Part shown: positions 1 to 7,937 of the stretch, one piece after another | Layout of the letters: every line of letters starts with the position of its first letter | Numbering within the stretch: position 1 is the first letter of the stretch | Assembly (NCBI GenBank): GCA_913042885.1 | Contig: CAJWLW010000018.1 | Coordinates: 1-33,159, forward strand | DNA length: 33,159 nt | DNA from: an uncultured Lentisphaeria bacterium | Lineage (GTDB): Bacteria > Verrucomicrobiota > Lentisphaeria > JABSQK01 > CAJWLW01 | Direction: 5' to 3' | Notes under the pieces: generated by a model | Seen by the model: the letters and a program-made list of their open reading frames with translations, nothing else | The model's database searches: none | Told to the model about the DNA's origin: nothing | Position numbers and translations under genes: made by a program

Positions 1-32
1 CCATCCTGCCGCTGGACAAGCAGGAAGAGTAG
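1..32 (+). CDS. Possible 3' end of a gene entering from the left
   Basis: One forward frame is open from the left edge and ends ILPLDKQEE followed by TAG at 30-32. The next likely start (87) follows with a good ribosome binding site, which fits the tail of an upstream gene in the same direction. The restriction-modification remnants just downstream make an hsdM or hsdR type gene a guess, but nine residues cannot identify it. Confidence 0.3.
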   Translation, partial: ILPLDKQEE

Positions 33-86
33 TGACAGGTCCAGGATGAAAGGGGAATGACGCGCCGTTACCGGGAAGGAACTCGA

Positions 87-480
87 ATGTCGGCACAACC
101 ATCTTCGCCCGGGCCCGCAATGCCGGAGCCCCCGGACTACACCAGGTACGACGCGTACCTGGCAGGATTCACCGGCCTGGACCAGAACGAGATCTGCCGC
201 TGGACGCGCCAGCCCGCCCGGCGCTCCCACATCGGGCCGCGTGGACGTACTCACCGACACGCAGGCAATCGAACTGGATTGGCTGAAGGGCAACAAGTTT
301 CACGAGGGCATCGGCCAGGCGCTGCACTACGGCGACGTGACCGGGCAGCAGCCGGTACTTGCTTTAATCAGTGCGTACTACAATATTTTCGGCGCCGAAC
401 AGCAGAAGCTCGAATACGTTTCCGGGCTATGCGCGGCGCATGGTGTCGAGGTATGGGCCTTAACAACAAGGAGGGAATGA
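87..480 (+). pseudogene. Frameshifted small protein of the restriction-modification neighbourhood
   Basis: The reading starts at ATG 87 (MSAQPSSPG), 6 bases after GGAAGGA. It runs through DYTRYDAYLAGFTGLDQ and EICRWTRQPARRSHIG, then a one-base shift near 232-240 is needed to continue as RVDVLTDTQAIELDWLKG, KFHEGIGQALHYGDVTGQ and YVSGLCAAHGVEVWAL to TGA at 478-480. The restored protein would be about 131 residues. The second half looks like a compact domain with a conserved DVLTD...E.D pattern followed by GIGQALHY, as in small proteins I associate with phage and restriction-modification islands; I cannot name the family or its activity. The two halves in different frames form one continuous-looking protein, so I call it a broken gene or a single-base sequencing error. 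Confidence 0.5.
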
Positions 481-542
481 TGAAAACATCCTGGGGTAAT
501 CCTGTGCATGTAATTCCGTTCATTCGAACACTGGGATTATAA

Positions 543-754
543 ATTACCTGTCTTTTTAAGCAGTCTTTTAAGCAGAAAAAAAAGCGGCAGGCGGTCATCA
601 GTCACGCGGTCACCAAAGGCCTCGATCCCGATGTGCCCATGAAGGACAGCGGCATCGAGTGGCTCGGGGAGGTGCCGGAACATTGGGAGGTCGTTTCACT
701 CAAGCGAGTTACTCTCGTGAATACTGGCGTTGCAAAAGGCAAAGACCTCACGTG
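543..754 (+). pseudogene. hsdS: Fragment of type I restriction specificity subunit (HsdS)
   Basis: The frame is open from the TAA at 540-542 to the TGA at 752-754. It reads [19 protein letters not shown], then [19 protein letters not shown], then [19 protein letters not shown]. This is the characteristic conserved segment of HsdS between the end of one target-recognition domain and the start of the next. HsdS proteins are usually about 400-450 residues; only about 60 remain. No start codon with a ribosome binding site precedes it, and the upstream recognition domain is absent, so it cannot make a working specificity subunit. No hsdM or hsdR gene is visible. It reads as a deletion relic of a type I system. 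Confidence 0.8.
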
Positions 755-900
755 AAAGAGAACCGGCAAACGCGATGAAGGAGCAATTGATGCAGATGCC
801 GCAGTGGACAACCGGCCCCCGGGGCCGAAATATTCGTCGGTCTTAGAGATGGGTAATTCACGCGGGCGGACGTATTGTTTTGGGGAGGAGACACAGCGTC
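755..900. other. Gene-free stretch before the GHL6-like gene
   Basis: No convincing coding frame. It contains a perfect CGGCCCC/GGGGCCG inverted repeat at 813-827 (effective stem 5, loop 5) and, at its end, the ribosome binding site GGGGAGGAG (882-890) for the gene starting at 901. No promoter can be called with confidence. Confidence 0.4.
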
Positions 901-2886
901 ATGCACAATCCACAATGGGCTCTTTTTTTCGACTTCCATACGATGCCGGCGAACCCGGACGTCGGCAAAGCCTTCGATATGGACGCCATCACCGACTGGC
1001 TTGCGGAATGCGGCGTTGATTTCATCGTCTTCCCGGCGCGCTGCAACCTGGGCACCGCCTACTATCCGACCAGACTGGGGATTCCGCACCCGGCCATGGG
1101 GCGCGATCTCTTCGGCGATCTGGTGGCGGCCTGTCATGCGAAGAGCATCGCGATCTCCGCTTATATCAACGTCGGACTCAGCCACGAGGAATCCTATCAG
1201 CACCGCGATTGGACCGTGCTGCAGGTGGACGGACGGACCTACGGAGAGCCGTTCGGTAACTCTTTCTTCCGGCATATGTGCTACTATTCGGGATACGCCG
1301 ATCACGTGATGGGGATGGCCCGCGAGGTGGTCGAATGGTACGATGTCGATGGTCTGTTCTTCGACTGCTTCCATACGCCGCCCTGCATTGGCGTGGAATG
1401 CATGGAGCGAATGAAGGCGGAGGGCGTCGACTTCAAAGATGCGGAGCAGCTCAACGACTTCAACTACAGCAAGATCCTGGCGATGGGACGAAAGCTGTCG
1501 GCAGGCGTTCGCGACCTCAACCCTGAGCTCCTCCTCTACTTCAACGGCATCGATTACGAGGCCCAGGCCGAATTCGGCAGCTATCTCGAGCTGGAATGTC
1601 TGCCGCAGAGCGAATGGGGCTATGAACTGCTGCCCATGGTTTCGCGCTATATGCGCACCCTCGGCAAACCGGTACTGAACATGACCGGACGTTTTCAGAA
1701 GACGTGGGGGGATTTCGGCGGCATCCGCAGCCGCGCCAGCATCGAGTACGACTGTATCTACGGCATTGCCAACGCCATTCCGCCGACCATCGGCGACCAC
1801 TTCCATCCGCGCGGCGACCTGAATCGTGCAGTGATGGCACTGGACAAGGCGGTGTACCACACGCTGCAGCCGCTGCAGCCGTGGATGGATGGGGCCGTCC
1901 CCGTGGTAGAGATAGCGAACGTGATGAAGTGCGGCTACCCCGGGAACGAATGGGCTGGCGGCGACCGCCCGCGGCAGAAAGAACTGTCGCAACAGGCGCT
2001 GAAATCGGCCACGCGCATGCTGTGCGAGCTGAAGATGCAGTTCGACAACGTCACTACGGCCGTTGCGTGGGACCGGTACAAGCTGCTGATCCTGCCGGAC
2101 GAAATCGAGGTCGATGCGGCGATGGCCGGGCACCTGCAGACCCACCTCGACCGCGGCGGCGCCATCATCTCGACCGGGCATTCCGGACTCGACAGTAATG
2201 GCGCCAAATTCGCCCTCGACGCCTGGGGGGTGGATTACCAGGGGGACGATCCCTGCGATCCGGCGTACATCGAATTCGGCCCCGAATTTTCCGCGGGCAT
2301 GCCCGACATGCCGGTGACGCTGTACGAGCGCGGCACGGCGATCTCGGCCAGGCCGGGCACCAGCGTGCTGGCCACCATCACCGCGCCGTACTACAGCCAC
2401 CAATGGGACGGCCGCCACGGCTTCCGCTACACCCCGCCCGACCAAAACACGGGCCGACCCGCCGTCACCCTGAACGGCACGGTGGCCCACATGAGCCATC
2501 CGCTTTTCCGCACCTATTTCAACAGCGGGTCGCTGCCGATGCGGCAGATCCTGGCGAATCTGCTCGCCCGCCTCCTGCCGGAGCCGTTGATCCGCGCGCC
2601 CGGCGCGCCGGCCTTCAGCCGCATCACTGTCACTTCACAGCCGGGCCGGCGCATGGTCTACGTACTGGCCTACCTGCCCGAGTCGCGCGGCGCGGGCATC
2701 AACATGATCGAGGAACCGCTGGAGTTGAACGACTTCACCCTCAGCCTGCGCCTGGATGGCCACGCCCCCGCCAAGGTCTACCTGGCGCCGGACCGGGAAG
2801 CGCTCGAATTTGCTATCGGCGGCGGGTACGCCACCGTCACCATTCCGTGCGTGCGCGGCTGGTCCGTAGTCGTTTTCGAGGAGTAA
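901..2886 (+). CDS. GHL6-like glycoside hydrolase with trimerisation-like domain
   Basis: A 661-residue protein starting at ATG 901, ten bases after GGGGAGGAG; a TTG 21 bases upstream is less likely. It has no signal peptide, so it is probably cytoplasmic. The N-terminal ~330 residues look like a TIM barrel of the 'hypothetical glycosyl hydrolase 6' type: WALFFDFHTMPANPD, CGVDFIVFPARCNLG, YDVDGLFFDCFHTPP followed by a Cys pair, and LLLYFNGIDYEAQ. The region from about residue 370 to 480 (YKLLILPDEIEVD, LDRGGAIISTGHSG) resembles the flavodoxin-like trimerisation domain of GH42 beta-galactosidases, and the C-terminal end looks like a beta-sandwich. The Asp pair in DGLFFD is a plausible active-site element, but no catalytic residue is proven for GHL6. 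Substrate unknown. It is monocistronic between the restriction remnant and a MITE-like element. Confidence 0.8.
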   Translation: MHNPQWALFFDFHTMPANPDVGKAFDMDAITDWLAECGVDFIVFPARCNLGTAYYPTRLGIPHPAMGRDLFGDLVAACHAKSIAISAYINVGLSHEESYQHRDWTVLQVDGRTYGEPFGNSFFRHMCYYSGYADHVMGMAREVVEWYDVDGLFFDCFHTPPCIGVECMERMKAEGVDFKDAEQLNDFNYSKILAMGRKLSAGVRDLNPELLLYFNGIDYEAQAEFGSYLELECLPQSEWGYELLPMVSRYMRTLGKPVLNMTGRFQKTWGDFGGIRSRASIEYDCIYGIANAIPPTIGDHFHPRGDLNRAVMALDKAVYHTLQPLQPWMDGAVPVVEIANVMKCGYPGNEWAGGDRPRQKELSQQALKSATRMLCELKMQFDNVTTAVAWDRYKLLILPDEIEVDAAMAGHLQTHLDRGGAIISTGHSGLDSNGAKFALDAWGVDYQGDDPCDPAYIEFGPEFSAGMPDMPVTLYERGTAISARPGTSVLATITAPYYSHQWDGRHGFRYTPPDQNTGRPAVTLNGTVAHMSHPLFRTYFNSGSLPMRQILANLLARLLPEPLIRAPGAPAFSRITVTSQPGRRMVYVLAYLPESRGAGINMIEEPLELNDFTLSLRLDGHAPAKVYLAPDREALEFAIGGGYATVTIPCVRGWSVVVFEE

Positions 2887-2955
2887 TTGGCAGGCGTTCG
2901 TGGCTGTATTGGAACCGTCAATTCACGTTAATTACTTACTCAGGAGTCAGGCGTC

Positions 2956-3205
2956 TAGTACTGCACGGCATAAGTTCTCCGACATTAAAATTGATGGATG
3001 GTGTGGGCAGTGTTACGTCGCGACACCGGAGGCGATCCGGTCGGCTACTGGCGACCTGTTCCCCGTAGCATCATCGAGGATTGTCACTCGCTCCGCTCGC
3101 TGCTGCCCTTGGGGGCAGCCAGTCGGCCTTCGGCCAGCGCGCGGCGCGACAATGGCGGTGCCAGGCGCGATTTGAATGTCGGAGAACTTCTGCCGTGCGG
3201 TAGTA
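2956..3205. mobile_element. MITE-like non-coding element with 31-bp inverted repeats
   Basis: The segments 2956-2986 and 3175-3205 are inverted repeats that match at 28 of 31 positions; the shared core is GCACGGCA.AAGTTCTCCG in the left arm and its complement in the right. They bound 250 bases with no credible coding frame. The interior holds the hairpin GCTGCCC-TTGG-GGGCAGC (3102-3119) and a GGCC-TTC-GGCC stem (3125-3135). A short, non-coding segment with long terminal repeats between two convergent genes fits a miniature inverted-repeat transposable element or a relic of an insertion sequence. No clear target duplication is seen: the flanks are TAG on the left and GTAG-like on the right. 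Confidence 0.65.
3102..3119. terminator. Hairpin between convergent genes, possible terminator
   Basis: GCTGCCC-TTGG-GGGCAGC forms a 7-bp stem with a 4-base loop. It lies between the convergent genes ending at 2886 (+) and 3226 (-). There is no following T-run on either strand, so intrinsic termination is uncertain; it may simply be internal structure of the MITE-like element. Confidence 0.3.
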
Positions 3206-3225
3206 GTCCCTTCGTTCAGCCCTAA

Positions 3226-3996
3226 TCATCCAGTCGGCGGAATCAATTTGAAACCATACTCCGAGGTCCACGGTTCCAGGTGTTTGACATGCTCGGCAAC
3301 ATAATTTGCAGCCCAGGACCGACGACTGAAATCACTGCGATTGGGGTGACTCCGGTGGATCAAGCCGCTGTCGAAAAAGACTGCCGACCCCGGACTCAGT
3401 TCAATCGGAACCTGACGATCCAAGTCCCACTGTTCATCGCTGAGGATCCACTTTTGAACCGGATGTTGCTCATGCGGCAGCGCTTTTCTATGACTTGCCG
3501 GGATGAAATACATGCAACCGTTTTCCACGGCTGCCGGATCGATCGCCAGCCAGCATTTCAAAGAGCGGGGTTCGAGCCCGGGCCAAAACGCCATATCCTG
3601 GTGCGGTGCGGCGTCAATGCCATGACGCGCCGGTTTCCTGAAAATTGACTCTCCGAACAACTGCACGCCATCATCGAGCAGGGCGGAAATCACTGCGTAG
3701 ATGTTTGGATGGCAGGCGAATTTCCAGAAATACGGGTGATGAAAAGCCATCCTTGACATCAGCCGAATCCGATCACGGCGCGGGATCTCCTCTCGATCCT
3801 CCAGGCCTGGTTCCCAGAAGGTGTAAAATTCGGCCGGGATCTTTCCATCGTACGCCATTTCAGGCTTTAGCCCGCCGTCAAGCAGGCGGTGGGTCATGGC
3901 GGAGAGCTCTGCCAGTTCCGCAGATGGAATAAGGTCCTCAACGATGATGTAGCCCTGCCGTTCATAAGTTTGAAATTGATCATTGGTGATTGTCAT
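3226..3996 (-). CDS. Phytanoyl-CoA dioxygenase (PhyH) family protein, copy A
   Basis: A 256-residue protein of normal family length. PhyH proteins are cytoplasmic Fe(II)/2-oxoglutarate-dependent oxygenases that hydroxylate small molecules. The facial triad is visible: His132 and Asp134 in DAAPHQDMAFW, and His214 in SGLIHRSHPNR. The arginine that anchors 2-oxoglutarate is Arg225 or Arg226 in SRRSWAANY. The double-stranded beta-helix runs from about residue 115 to 230, so it should be catalytically competent. It is last in a three-gene tandem PhyH array on this strand, 43 bases after copy B, probably one transcript. The substrate is unknown; the distantly related paralogues next to each other suggest different substrates or positions. 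Confidence 0.85.
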   Translation of the reverse strand: MTITNDQFQTYERQGYIIVEDLIPSAELAELSAMTHRLLDGGLKPEMAYDGKIPAEFYTFWEPGLEDREEIPRRDRIRLMSRMAFHHPYFWKFACHPNIYAVISALLDDGVQLFGESIFRKPARHGIDAAPHQDMAFWPGLEPRSLKCWLAIDPAAVENGCMYFIPASHRKALPHEQHPVQKWILSDEQWDLDRQVPIELSPGSAVFFDSGLIHRSHPNRSDFSRRSWAANYVAEHVKHLEPWTSEYGFKLIPPTG

Positions 3997-4039
3997 GATT
4001 CCGGGAACTCACCTTTTGTGCTGATCTCATTGTTTTGCG

Positions 4040-4810
4040 TCAAGTGGGTTCTGCAATCCCAGCCAAAGACTCTTTGTACAGTTCAGGGGACCGATTGAAG
4101 TAAGCCCCATCGATCGTGTCGATTTCGCTGGTGACAGCAGCGCTGCCCCAATGCGAGGCATAGGCCCGACGCCACTTGTCAGACTCGTTGCGATGCGAGG
4201 TGTGCAGGGTCTTGCTGTGGTGGAACACCACGCCGCCTTTTTTTACGCATGCCGGCGCCTCCTGCGTCAGGTCGATTTGTTCCGTCGCGGGCGTCGTGTT
4301 GTACGGCTCGCCCGGTATGGGGAGGTGCTCCAGGATCGGGCCGCGGTGCGAGCCGCTGATGTAACGCAGACACCCGTTGAATTCATCCACATCGTCCAGG
4401 GCAATCCACGCCGTGATCACCTCGTCGTCGGGGTGACACAGGAAGTAGGCGTTATCCTGGTGATAGGGTTTGGCCGAGCCGAATCGTGGCGGCTTCATGA
4501 ACATCTGGTCGTTAATGAGCATCGGCGGCCTCCGTATGAGTTCCTCGACCAATGCGCGAAGCCGGCGATCCATCACGAAGTTGCGCAGGTCCCGGTGCTT
4601 TAGAAACGGGTTGTCGAGCTTGCGCGGGGCAAGGCGTCCATCCTTTGAGAGATCGGCATTGTAGCTCGAGTCCGCGGAGGTGATTTCGGGCTCACACAAA
4701 GAGATGGCCAATTGGCCAATCGTATCCACCTCCGGGGCGGCAAACACCCCCTCCACAACCGTCCAGCCGCGAAGCCAATATTCTTCGTATTTCTGCGGGT
4801 CAAGGCCCAT
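4040..4810 (-). CDS. Phytanoyl-CoA dioxygenase (PhyH) family protein, copy B
   Basis: A 256-residue protein using ATG 4810, which has AGGAG ten bases upstream; an ATG at 4843 would add 11 residues but has no ribosome binding site. The Fe(II) triad is His117 and Asp119 in KPYHQDNAYF, with His203 in SKTLHTSHRN; the 2-oxoglutarate-binding arginine is Arg214 or Arg215 in KWRRAYASHW. The signature DVDEFNGCLRYISGSHR, shared with many PhyH proteins, lies between them. All active-site elements are intact, so an Fe(II)/2-oxoglutarate oxygenase is expected. It is the middle gene of the PhyH array, 85 bases after copy C and 43 before copy A. The substrate cannot be deduced. Confidence 0.87.
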   Translation of the reverse strand: MGLDPQKYEEYWLRGWTVVEGVFAAPEVDTIGQLAISLCEPEITSADSSYNADLSKDGRLAPRKLDNPFLKHRDLRNFVMDRRLRALVEELIRRPPMLINDQMFMKPPRFGSAKPYHQDNAYFLCHPDDEVITAWIALDDVDEFNGCLRYISGSHRGPILEHLPIPGEPYNTTPATEQIDLTQEAPACVKKGGVVFHHSKTLHTSHRNESDKWRRAYASHWGSAAVTSEIDTIDGAYFNRSPELYKESLAGIAEPT

Positions 4811-4895
4811 TCCGACATTACTCCTTGGTTGGTTGGGAATCATGGGGTTATGGCAACTCTATGGCGAGCGGAAATGCGAACGCCTGTTTATCGCC

Positions 4896-5705
4896 TCAGA
4901 CGCGGGCGCGGAGCAGCGGATTGTTGAAGGACACCGGAATGTATTGACTGTCGTGGAGCGACTTGGTGCCAGGCGTCATGAAATGAATGGCAAAAGCGCG
5001 ACGTTGCCGACCACTGGCGTTGGGTTTCGTCGAATGAAGCGTTTGACAGTGGTGAAACATGATGCCGCCCGCGGCAAGCTCGACGACGACAGCCGTCGCG
5101 GCGTCGACCTGATCGCCGGCGTCGAGCAGCACGTTTGATCCCTCAGCACGGCCGTGCGACAACGGCGTCAGGTGCGATCCGGGAATCAGGTTCATGGCGC
5201 CGTTCCGATCGTCCACGTCGTCGAGCGTAAGCCAGCAGCTGACAATGTTGGCGGGTACACATTTCCAGTAAGCATTGTCCTGATGCCAGTGAATTGGCCC
5301 CCCCGTATGCGCCGGTTTGAATAATGCCTGATCGGAATAAAGTTGGATATTCGGTCCGATCAGGGTCGCGACAATATCCAGCAGCCGGCTGTCGTACACG
5401 AGTTTACGAAAGCGCAGGTTGCGGCGTGTCACATTCATGATCTGCAGCATTTGTGTTTCAGCCTGGACCATTGCCTCGTCGTCGTCGGTTTGGTCAACTG
5501 ACAGATTGCTCATCTCTGACTTGCCGGCCCGGGCCAGGTCGAATTCGTGATCATATTCCTGTCGCAGTGCCTCGACCTCAGTGTCGTCGAGCAGCTTGCC
5601 GAATCGCAGAAAACCTTCCGCATGAAATGAATCGATTTGTTCGCGGGTCAGGGCAACGCCGTCGGTTTGTTCGAGTGTTTGATCCATGTTTGGGCACGCC
5701 GTCAT
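4896..5705 (-). CDS. Phytanoyl-CoA dioxygenase (PhyH) family protein, copy C
   Basis: First gene of the PhyH array. The likely start is ATG 5705 (MTACPNMDQ, 269 residues); ATG 5687 is possible and a TTG at 5738 is unlikely, and none has a strong ribosome binding site. The iron ligands are His141 and Asp143 in IHWHQDNAYWK and His224 in CQTLHSTKPN, with Arg235 or Arg236 for 2-oxoglutarate in RQRRAFAIHF. DDVDDRNGAMNLIPGSH is the usual strand pair. It is closer to copy B (shared HQDNAY, DDVD...NG) than to copy A, consistent with duplication. It is divergent from the DUF2848 gene at 5884, so both probably share the 5706-5883 control region. Confidence 0.87.
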   Translation of the reverse strand: MTACPNMDQTLEQTDGVALTREQIDSFHAEGFLRFGKLLDDTEVEALRQEYDHEFDLARAGKSEMSNLSVDQTDDDEAMVQAETQMLQIMNVTRRNLRFRKLVYDSRLLDIVATLIGPNIQLYSDQALFKPAHTGGPIHWHQDNAYWKCVPANIVSCWLTLDDVDDRNGAMNLIPGSHLTPLSHGRAEGSNVLLDAGDQVDAATAVVVELAAGGIMFHHCQTLHSTKPNASGRQRRAFAIHFMTPGTKSLHDSQYIPVSFNNPLLRARV

Positions 5706-5883
5706 TTCTCGCTTGTCCGAATACCGGAAGTGTCGCAACTGGGGGGGATGCGGTTTAACTTGTGATTGTGACCCTGGTTTGCAAGGGCTGTTGTGAATTC
5801 ACCGCATCGATCGATTGTTGTCTTTTGACCGTTTGAAATCGTCTAGTTGTCCCATTAAACCGTAAGCAAAGGAATTGCATATC
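5706..5883. promoter_or_regulatory. Divergent control region, PhyH array / DUF2848
   Basis: This 178-base gap lies between the starts of the leftward PhyH array and the rightward DUF2848 gene and must carry both promoters. It contains the perfect 10-bp palindrome ATCGATCGAT at 5806-5815, a possible operator half-site arrangement, and a TTGACC that could be a -35 box near 5825-5830, without a convincing -10. The ribosome binding site AAAGGA (5868-5873) serves the start at 5884. Confidence 0.35.
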
Positions 5884-6675
5884 ATGCGAGTAGAAGCGAT
5901 CCCGATGACCATTCAGAGCAGTACTGGGACCGAGCAGCGTGCGTTTGATATTGGCGCCCTCTGCGGGGCGCGGTTCGCCGCCCGCGACGTTCAGGCCAAG
6001 CGCCGGGAGCTCGACGACCTGATGGTGCGCGAGGGCCGCTACAGTATGGCGACACTTACAAATCCGTCGATCTTTCGCATCGGGCGGTATCTGCTCACCC
6101 AGGATTCCGAGTTCGAGGTGCAAGGCGCATTGACCGGCGGCGAAGGCGAGGTCGTGGCCATCCGCGACGGCGACGAAGTCTTCATCTCAGTCGGCAGCGA
6201 TCAGTGCGATCGCGAGCTCGATCCGCTGTTCCCCGACAAGCCCAAACAGATGTGCCCGCATCCGATCGCTACCGTCGCCTGGCCTTACGCGGAGGTACGC
6301 GACCACTGGGACCAAATGCAAATCCACAGCGAGGTCACTGTCGGTGGTCACAATGTGCCCCTTCAAGACAGCCCGTTGAACGCACTCGTCGATCTGGAGT
6401 ACCTGCTTGCTTTGGACGTGGTCCGCGCCATGCCCGATCCGCTGTTCCTGTATTGCGGGTCGGCGCCGTTCCTCGATAGCGTGCAGGAGACGATCGCGCG
6501 CCACGATCTGCCGGACGTGACAGCCCATGGCACTGGCGACACGTTCCTGGCGCGCCTGCACGATCCGATACTCGCGCGGACGATCGAAATCCGATATCGA
6601 CCGATCCCGCTCGGCGATGAGATGGACGAACGCCGCGGCAGACCCGGCGCGGCAGAGCATCATTTGAACTACTGA
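5884..6675 (+). CDS. DUF2848 family protein (fumarylacetoacetate-hydrolase-like)
   Basis: A 263-residue protein starting at ATG 5884, ten bases after AAAGGA. It matches the pattern I know for DUF2848: a beta-rich N-terminal half, then SVGSDQCDRELD, KPKQMCPHPIATVAWPY, VRDHWDQMQIHSEV, and a C-terminal half with DPLFLYCGSAPF and ARLHDPILARTIEIRY. The family has a fumarylacetoacetate-hydrolase-like fold, which suggests hydrolysis or decarboxylation of a small organic acid, but no reaction is established. The Asp/Glu of SDxxDRELD could bind a metal. Its divergent pairing with the PhyH array hints at a shared small-molecule pathway. The stop codon directly abuts the stop of the convergent sialidase-like gene. 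Confidence 0.75.
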   Translation: MRVEAIPMTIQSSTGTEQRAFDIGALCGARFAARDVQAKRRELDDLMVREGRYSMATLTNPSIFRIGRYLLTQDSEFEVQGALTGGEGEVVAIRDGDEVFISVGSDQCDRELDPLFPDKPKQMCPHPIATVAWPYAEVRDHWDQMQIHSEVTVGGHNVPLQDSPLNALVDLEYLLALDVVRAMPDPLFLYCGSAPFLDSVQETIARHDLPDVTAHGTGDTFLARLHDPILARTIEIRYRPIPLGDEMDERRGRPGAAEHHLNY

Positions 6676-7905
6676 CTACTCCGCCTCACCGGGATCGTTC
6701 AGGGCGTAGTTGCCGATCTTCGGGTCGAAGATGTTTCTCAAGTCGGAATCGACGGGTGCGTCGGCGATCGTGGTGTCGGGGCAGAGCGCCGCGTCGTTGA
6801 TGCGCCAGCGGACAAGCCCGATGTCCTGCGGGCTGTGGGTGCGCTTCCCTTCCATGCCCCGGTTGCGGTACCCGGTCCCGAACGCGGTGAGCAGCGAACC
6901 GTCGGGCAGCAGCACTGTGGCGGTGCGCTGCGGGCTCGCAAGCCAGCCATCCCTGCCTTTGCGGTTACCTTTCCACACGGCGAGAAGGTACCGGTGATCC
7001 AGGTCCCAGGTCCAGCCGTGGTCCCGGCTGATGACCGCTTCGATACCGAACTGGGGATAGCCGTCGTCGGTATCCACGTACCCCATGCGCGCCACGTAGG
7101 TCAGGACGATGTCGCCGTTGGCCAGCGTCACCATGCTCGACATGTGACGGCCCCAGGCATACAGCACATCGAGCTCGGACCAGGTCTGCCCGTTGTCCTC
7201 GGACACGGAGATGCCAAGCCCACTGTGATGATCGATCTTGCCCTCGAATTGCGGCAGCATCATTCGGCACGCGGCGATGATGTTGCCGTTGCCGGCGCGG
7301 TGCAGGACGATCTCACCGGTACAACCCCACTGGGGCACGTGGCGGCATGGGCCCCAGGTCCGGCCCGCATCTTCGCTGCAGCGGTAGAGGCAGGCGAGTC
7401 CGGGCTTCTTGCCGGTCCCCCACAGGCGGGTGACTCGCCCGCTTTCAGCGTCGCGGTCCACTAGGAATGGAGAATCTTCGTCGAAAGTCTTGCCGTCCTC
7501 AGTGTCGGGCGCGGCTATGGCGTCTGCCCAGGTTTCGCCGCAATCGTGGCTGAACCGATATTGGTCGGCCAGCTTCAAGACCAGATTGCCGCCGCTGAGA
7601 TCGGACAGGCCGATGCCCGATCCGTCACCGACGCTTCTGGGGCGGCTCCACGTCGCGCCGCCGTCGTCACTGATCGAGATGCCCGTCCTTGTCTGCTGGC
7701 CCCAGAGCAACAGCAGCACCAGCCGGTCCTTCTCTGGGATATACACCATGTAGGGGTAGTATACCGCGCCCATGTCCCAGGGTTCGGTGATGATCTGGAT
7801 TTGCGCGGGTGATATGACGCGGGATGCCTGTCCGTTCAATTGTACTATTTCGTGCATGCGCCATCCGCTTTCAGGCGTAGAAATATGGGTCGGGTGGAAG
7901 GACAT
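6676..7905 (-). CDS. Sialidase-like Asp-box (BNR) beta-propeller protein
   Basis: A 409-residue protein with five Asp boxes of the form SxDxGxTW: SDDGGATW (79-86), SHDCGETW (119-126), SEDAGRTW (177-184), SEDNGQTW (235-242) and SRDHGWTW (293-300). The last four are exactly 58 residues apart, as expected for successive blades of a six-bladed sialidase propeller. The N-terminal part has no signal peptide, so it is probably cytoplasmic or exported by another route. Arginines of a sialidase triad cannot be assigned with certainty, so exo-sialidase activity is not proven; many proteins of this group act on other sugars. Start uncertain: ATG 7905 gives the longest form, ATG 7857 (MHEIVQLNG) is an alternative. 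It follows the amidohydrolase by 32 bases, probably as one operon. Confidence 0.8.
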   Translation of the reverse strand: MSFHPTHISTPESGWRMHEIVQLNGQASRVISPAQIQIITEPWDMGAVYYPYMVYIPEKDRLVLLLLWGQQTRTGISISDDGGATWSRPRSVGDGSGIGLSDLSGGNLVLKLADQYRFSHDCGETWADAIAAPDTEDGKTFDEDSPFLVDRDAESGRVTRLWGTGKKPGLACLYRCSEDAGRTWGPCRHVPQWGCTGEIVLHRAGNGNIIAACRMMLPQFEGKIDHHSGLGISVSEDNGQTWSELDVLYAWGRHMSSMVTLANGDIVLTYVARMGYVDTDDGYPQFGIEAVISRDHGWTWDLDHRYLLAVWKGNRKGRDGWLASPQRTATVLLPDGSLLTAFGTGYRNRGMEGKRTHSPQDIGLVRWRINDAALCPDTTIADAPVDSDLRNIFDPKIGNYALNDPGEAE

Positions 7906-7937
7906 TATTATTTGCGGCGAGTATGACGGCGAGCCCC

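Noticed and set aside
1..754. Functional type I restriction system
   Set aside because: Only a 60-residue HsdS piece is present; no start and no partner genes.
813..827. CGGCCCC-C-GGGGCCG as a terminator
   Set aside because: The stem is short once a real loop is allowed, and no T-run follows.
748..2499. Long antisense open frame on the minus strand
   Set aside because: It is a shadow of the GHL6-like gene caused by GC-rich codons; its protein is rich in Arg/His/Val without a recognisable fold or start signal.
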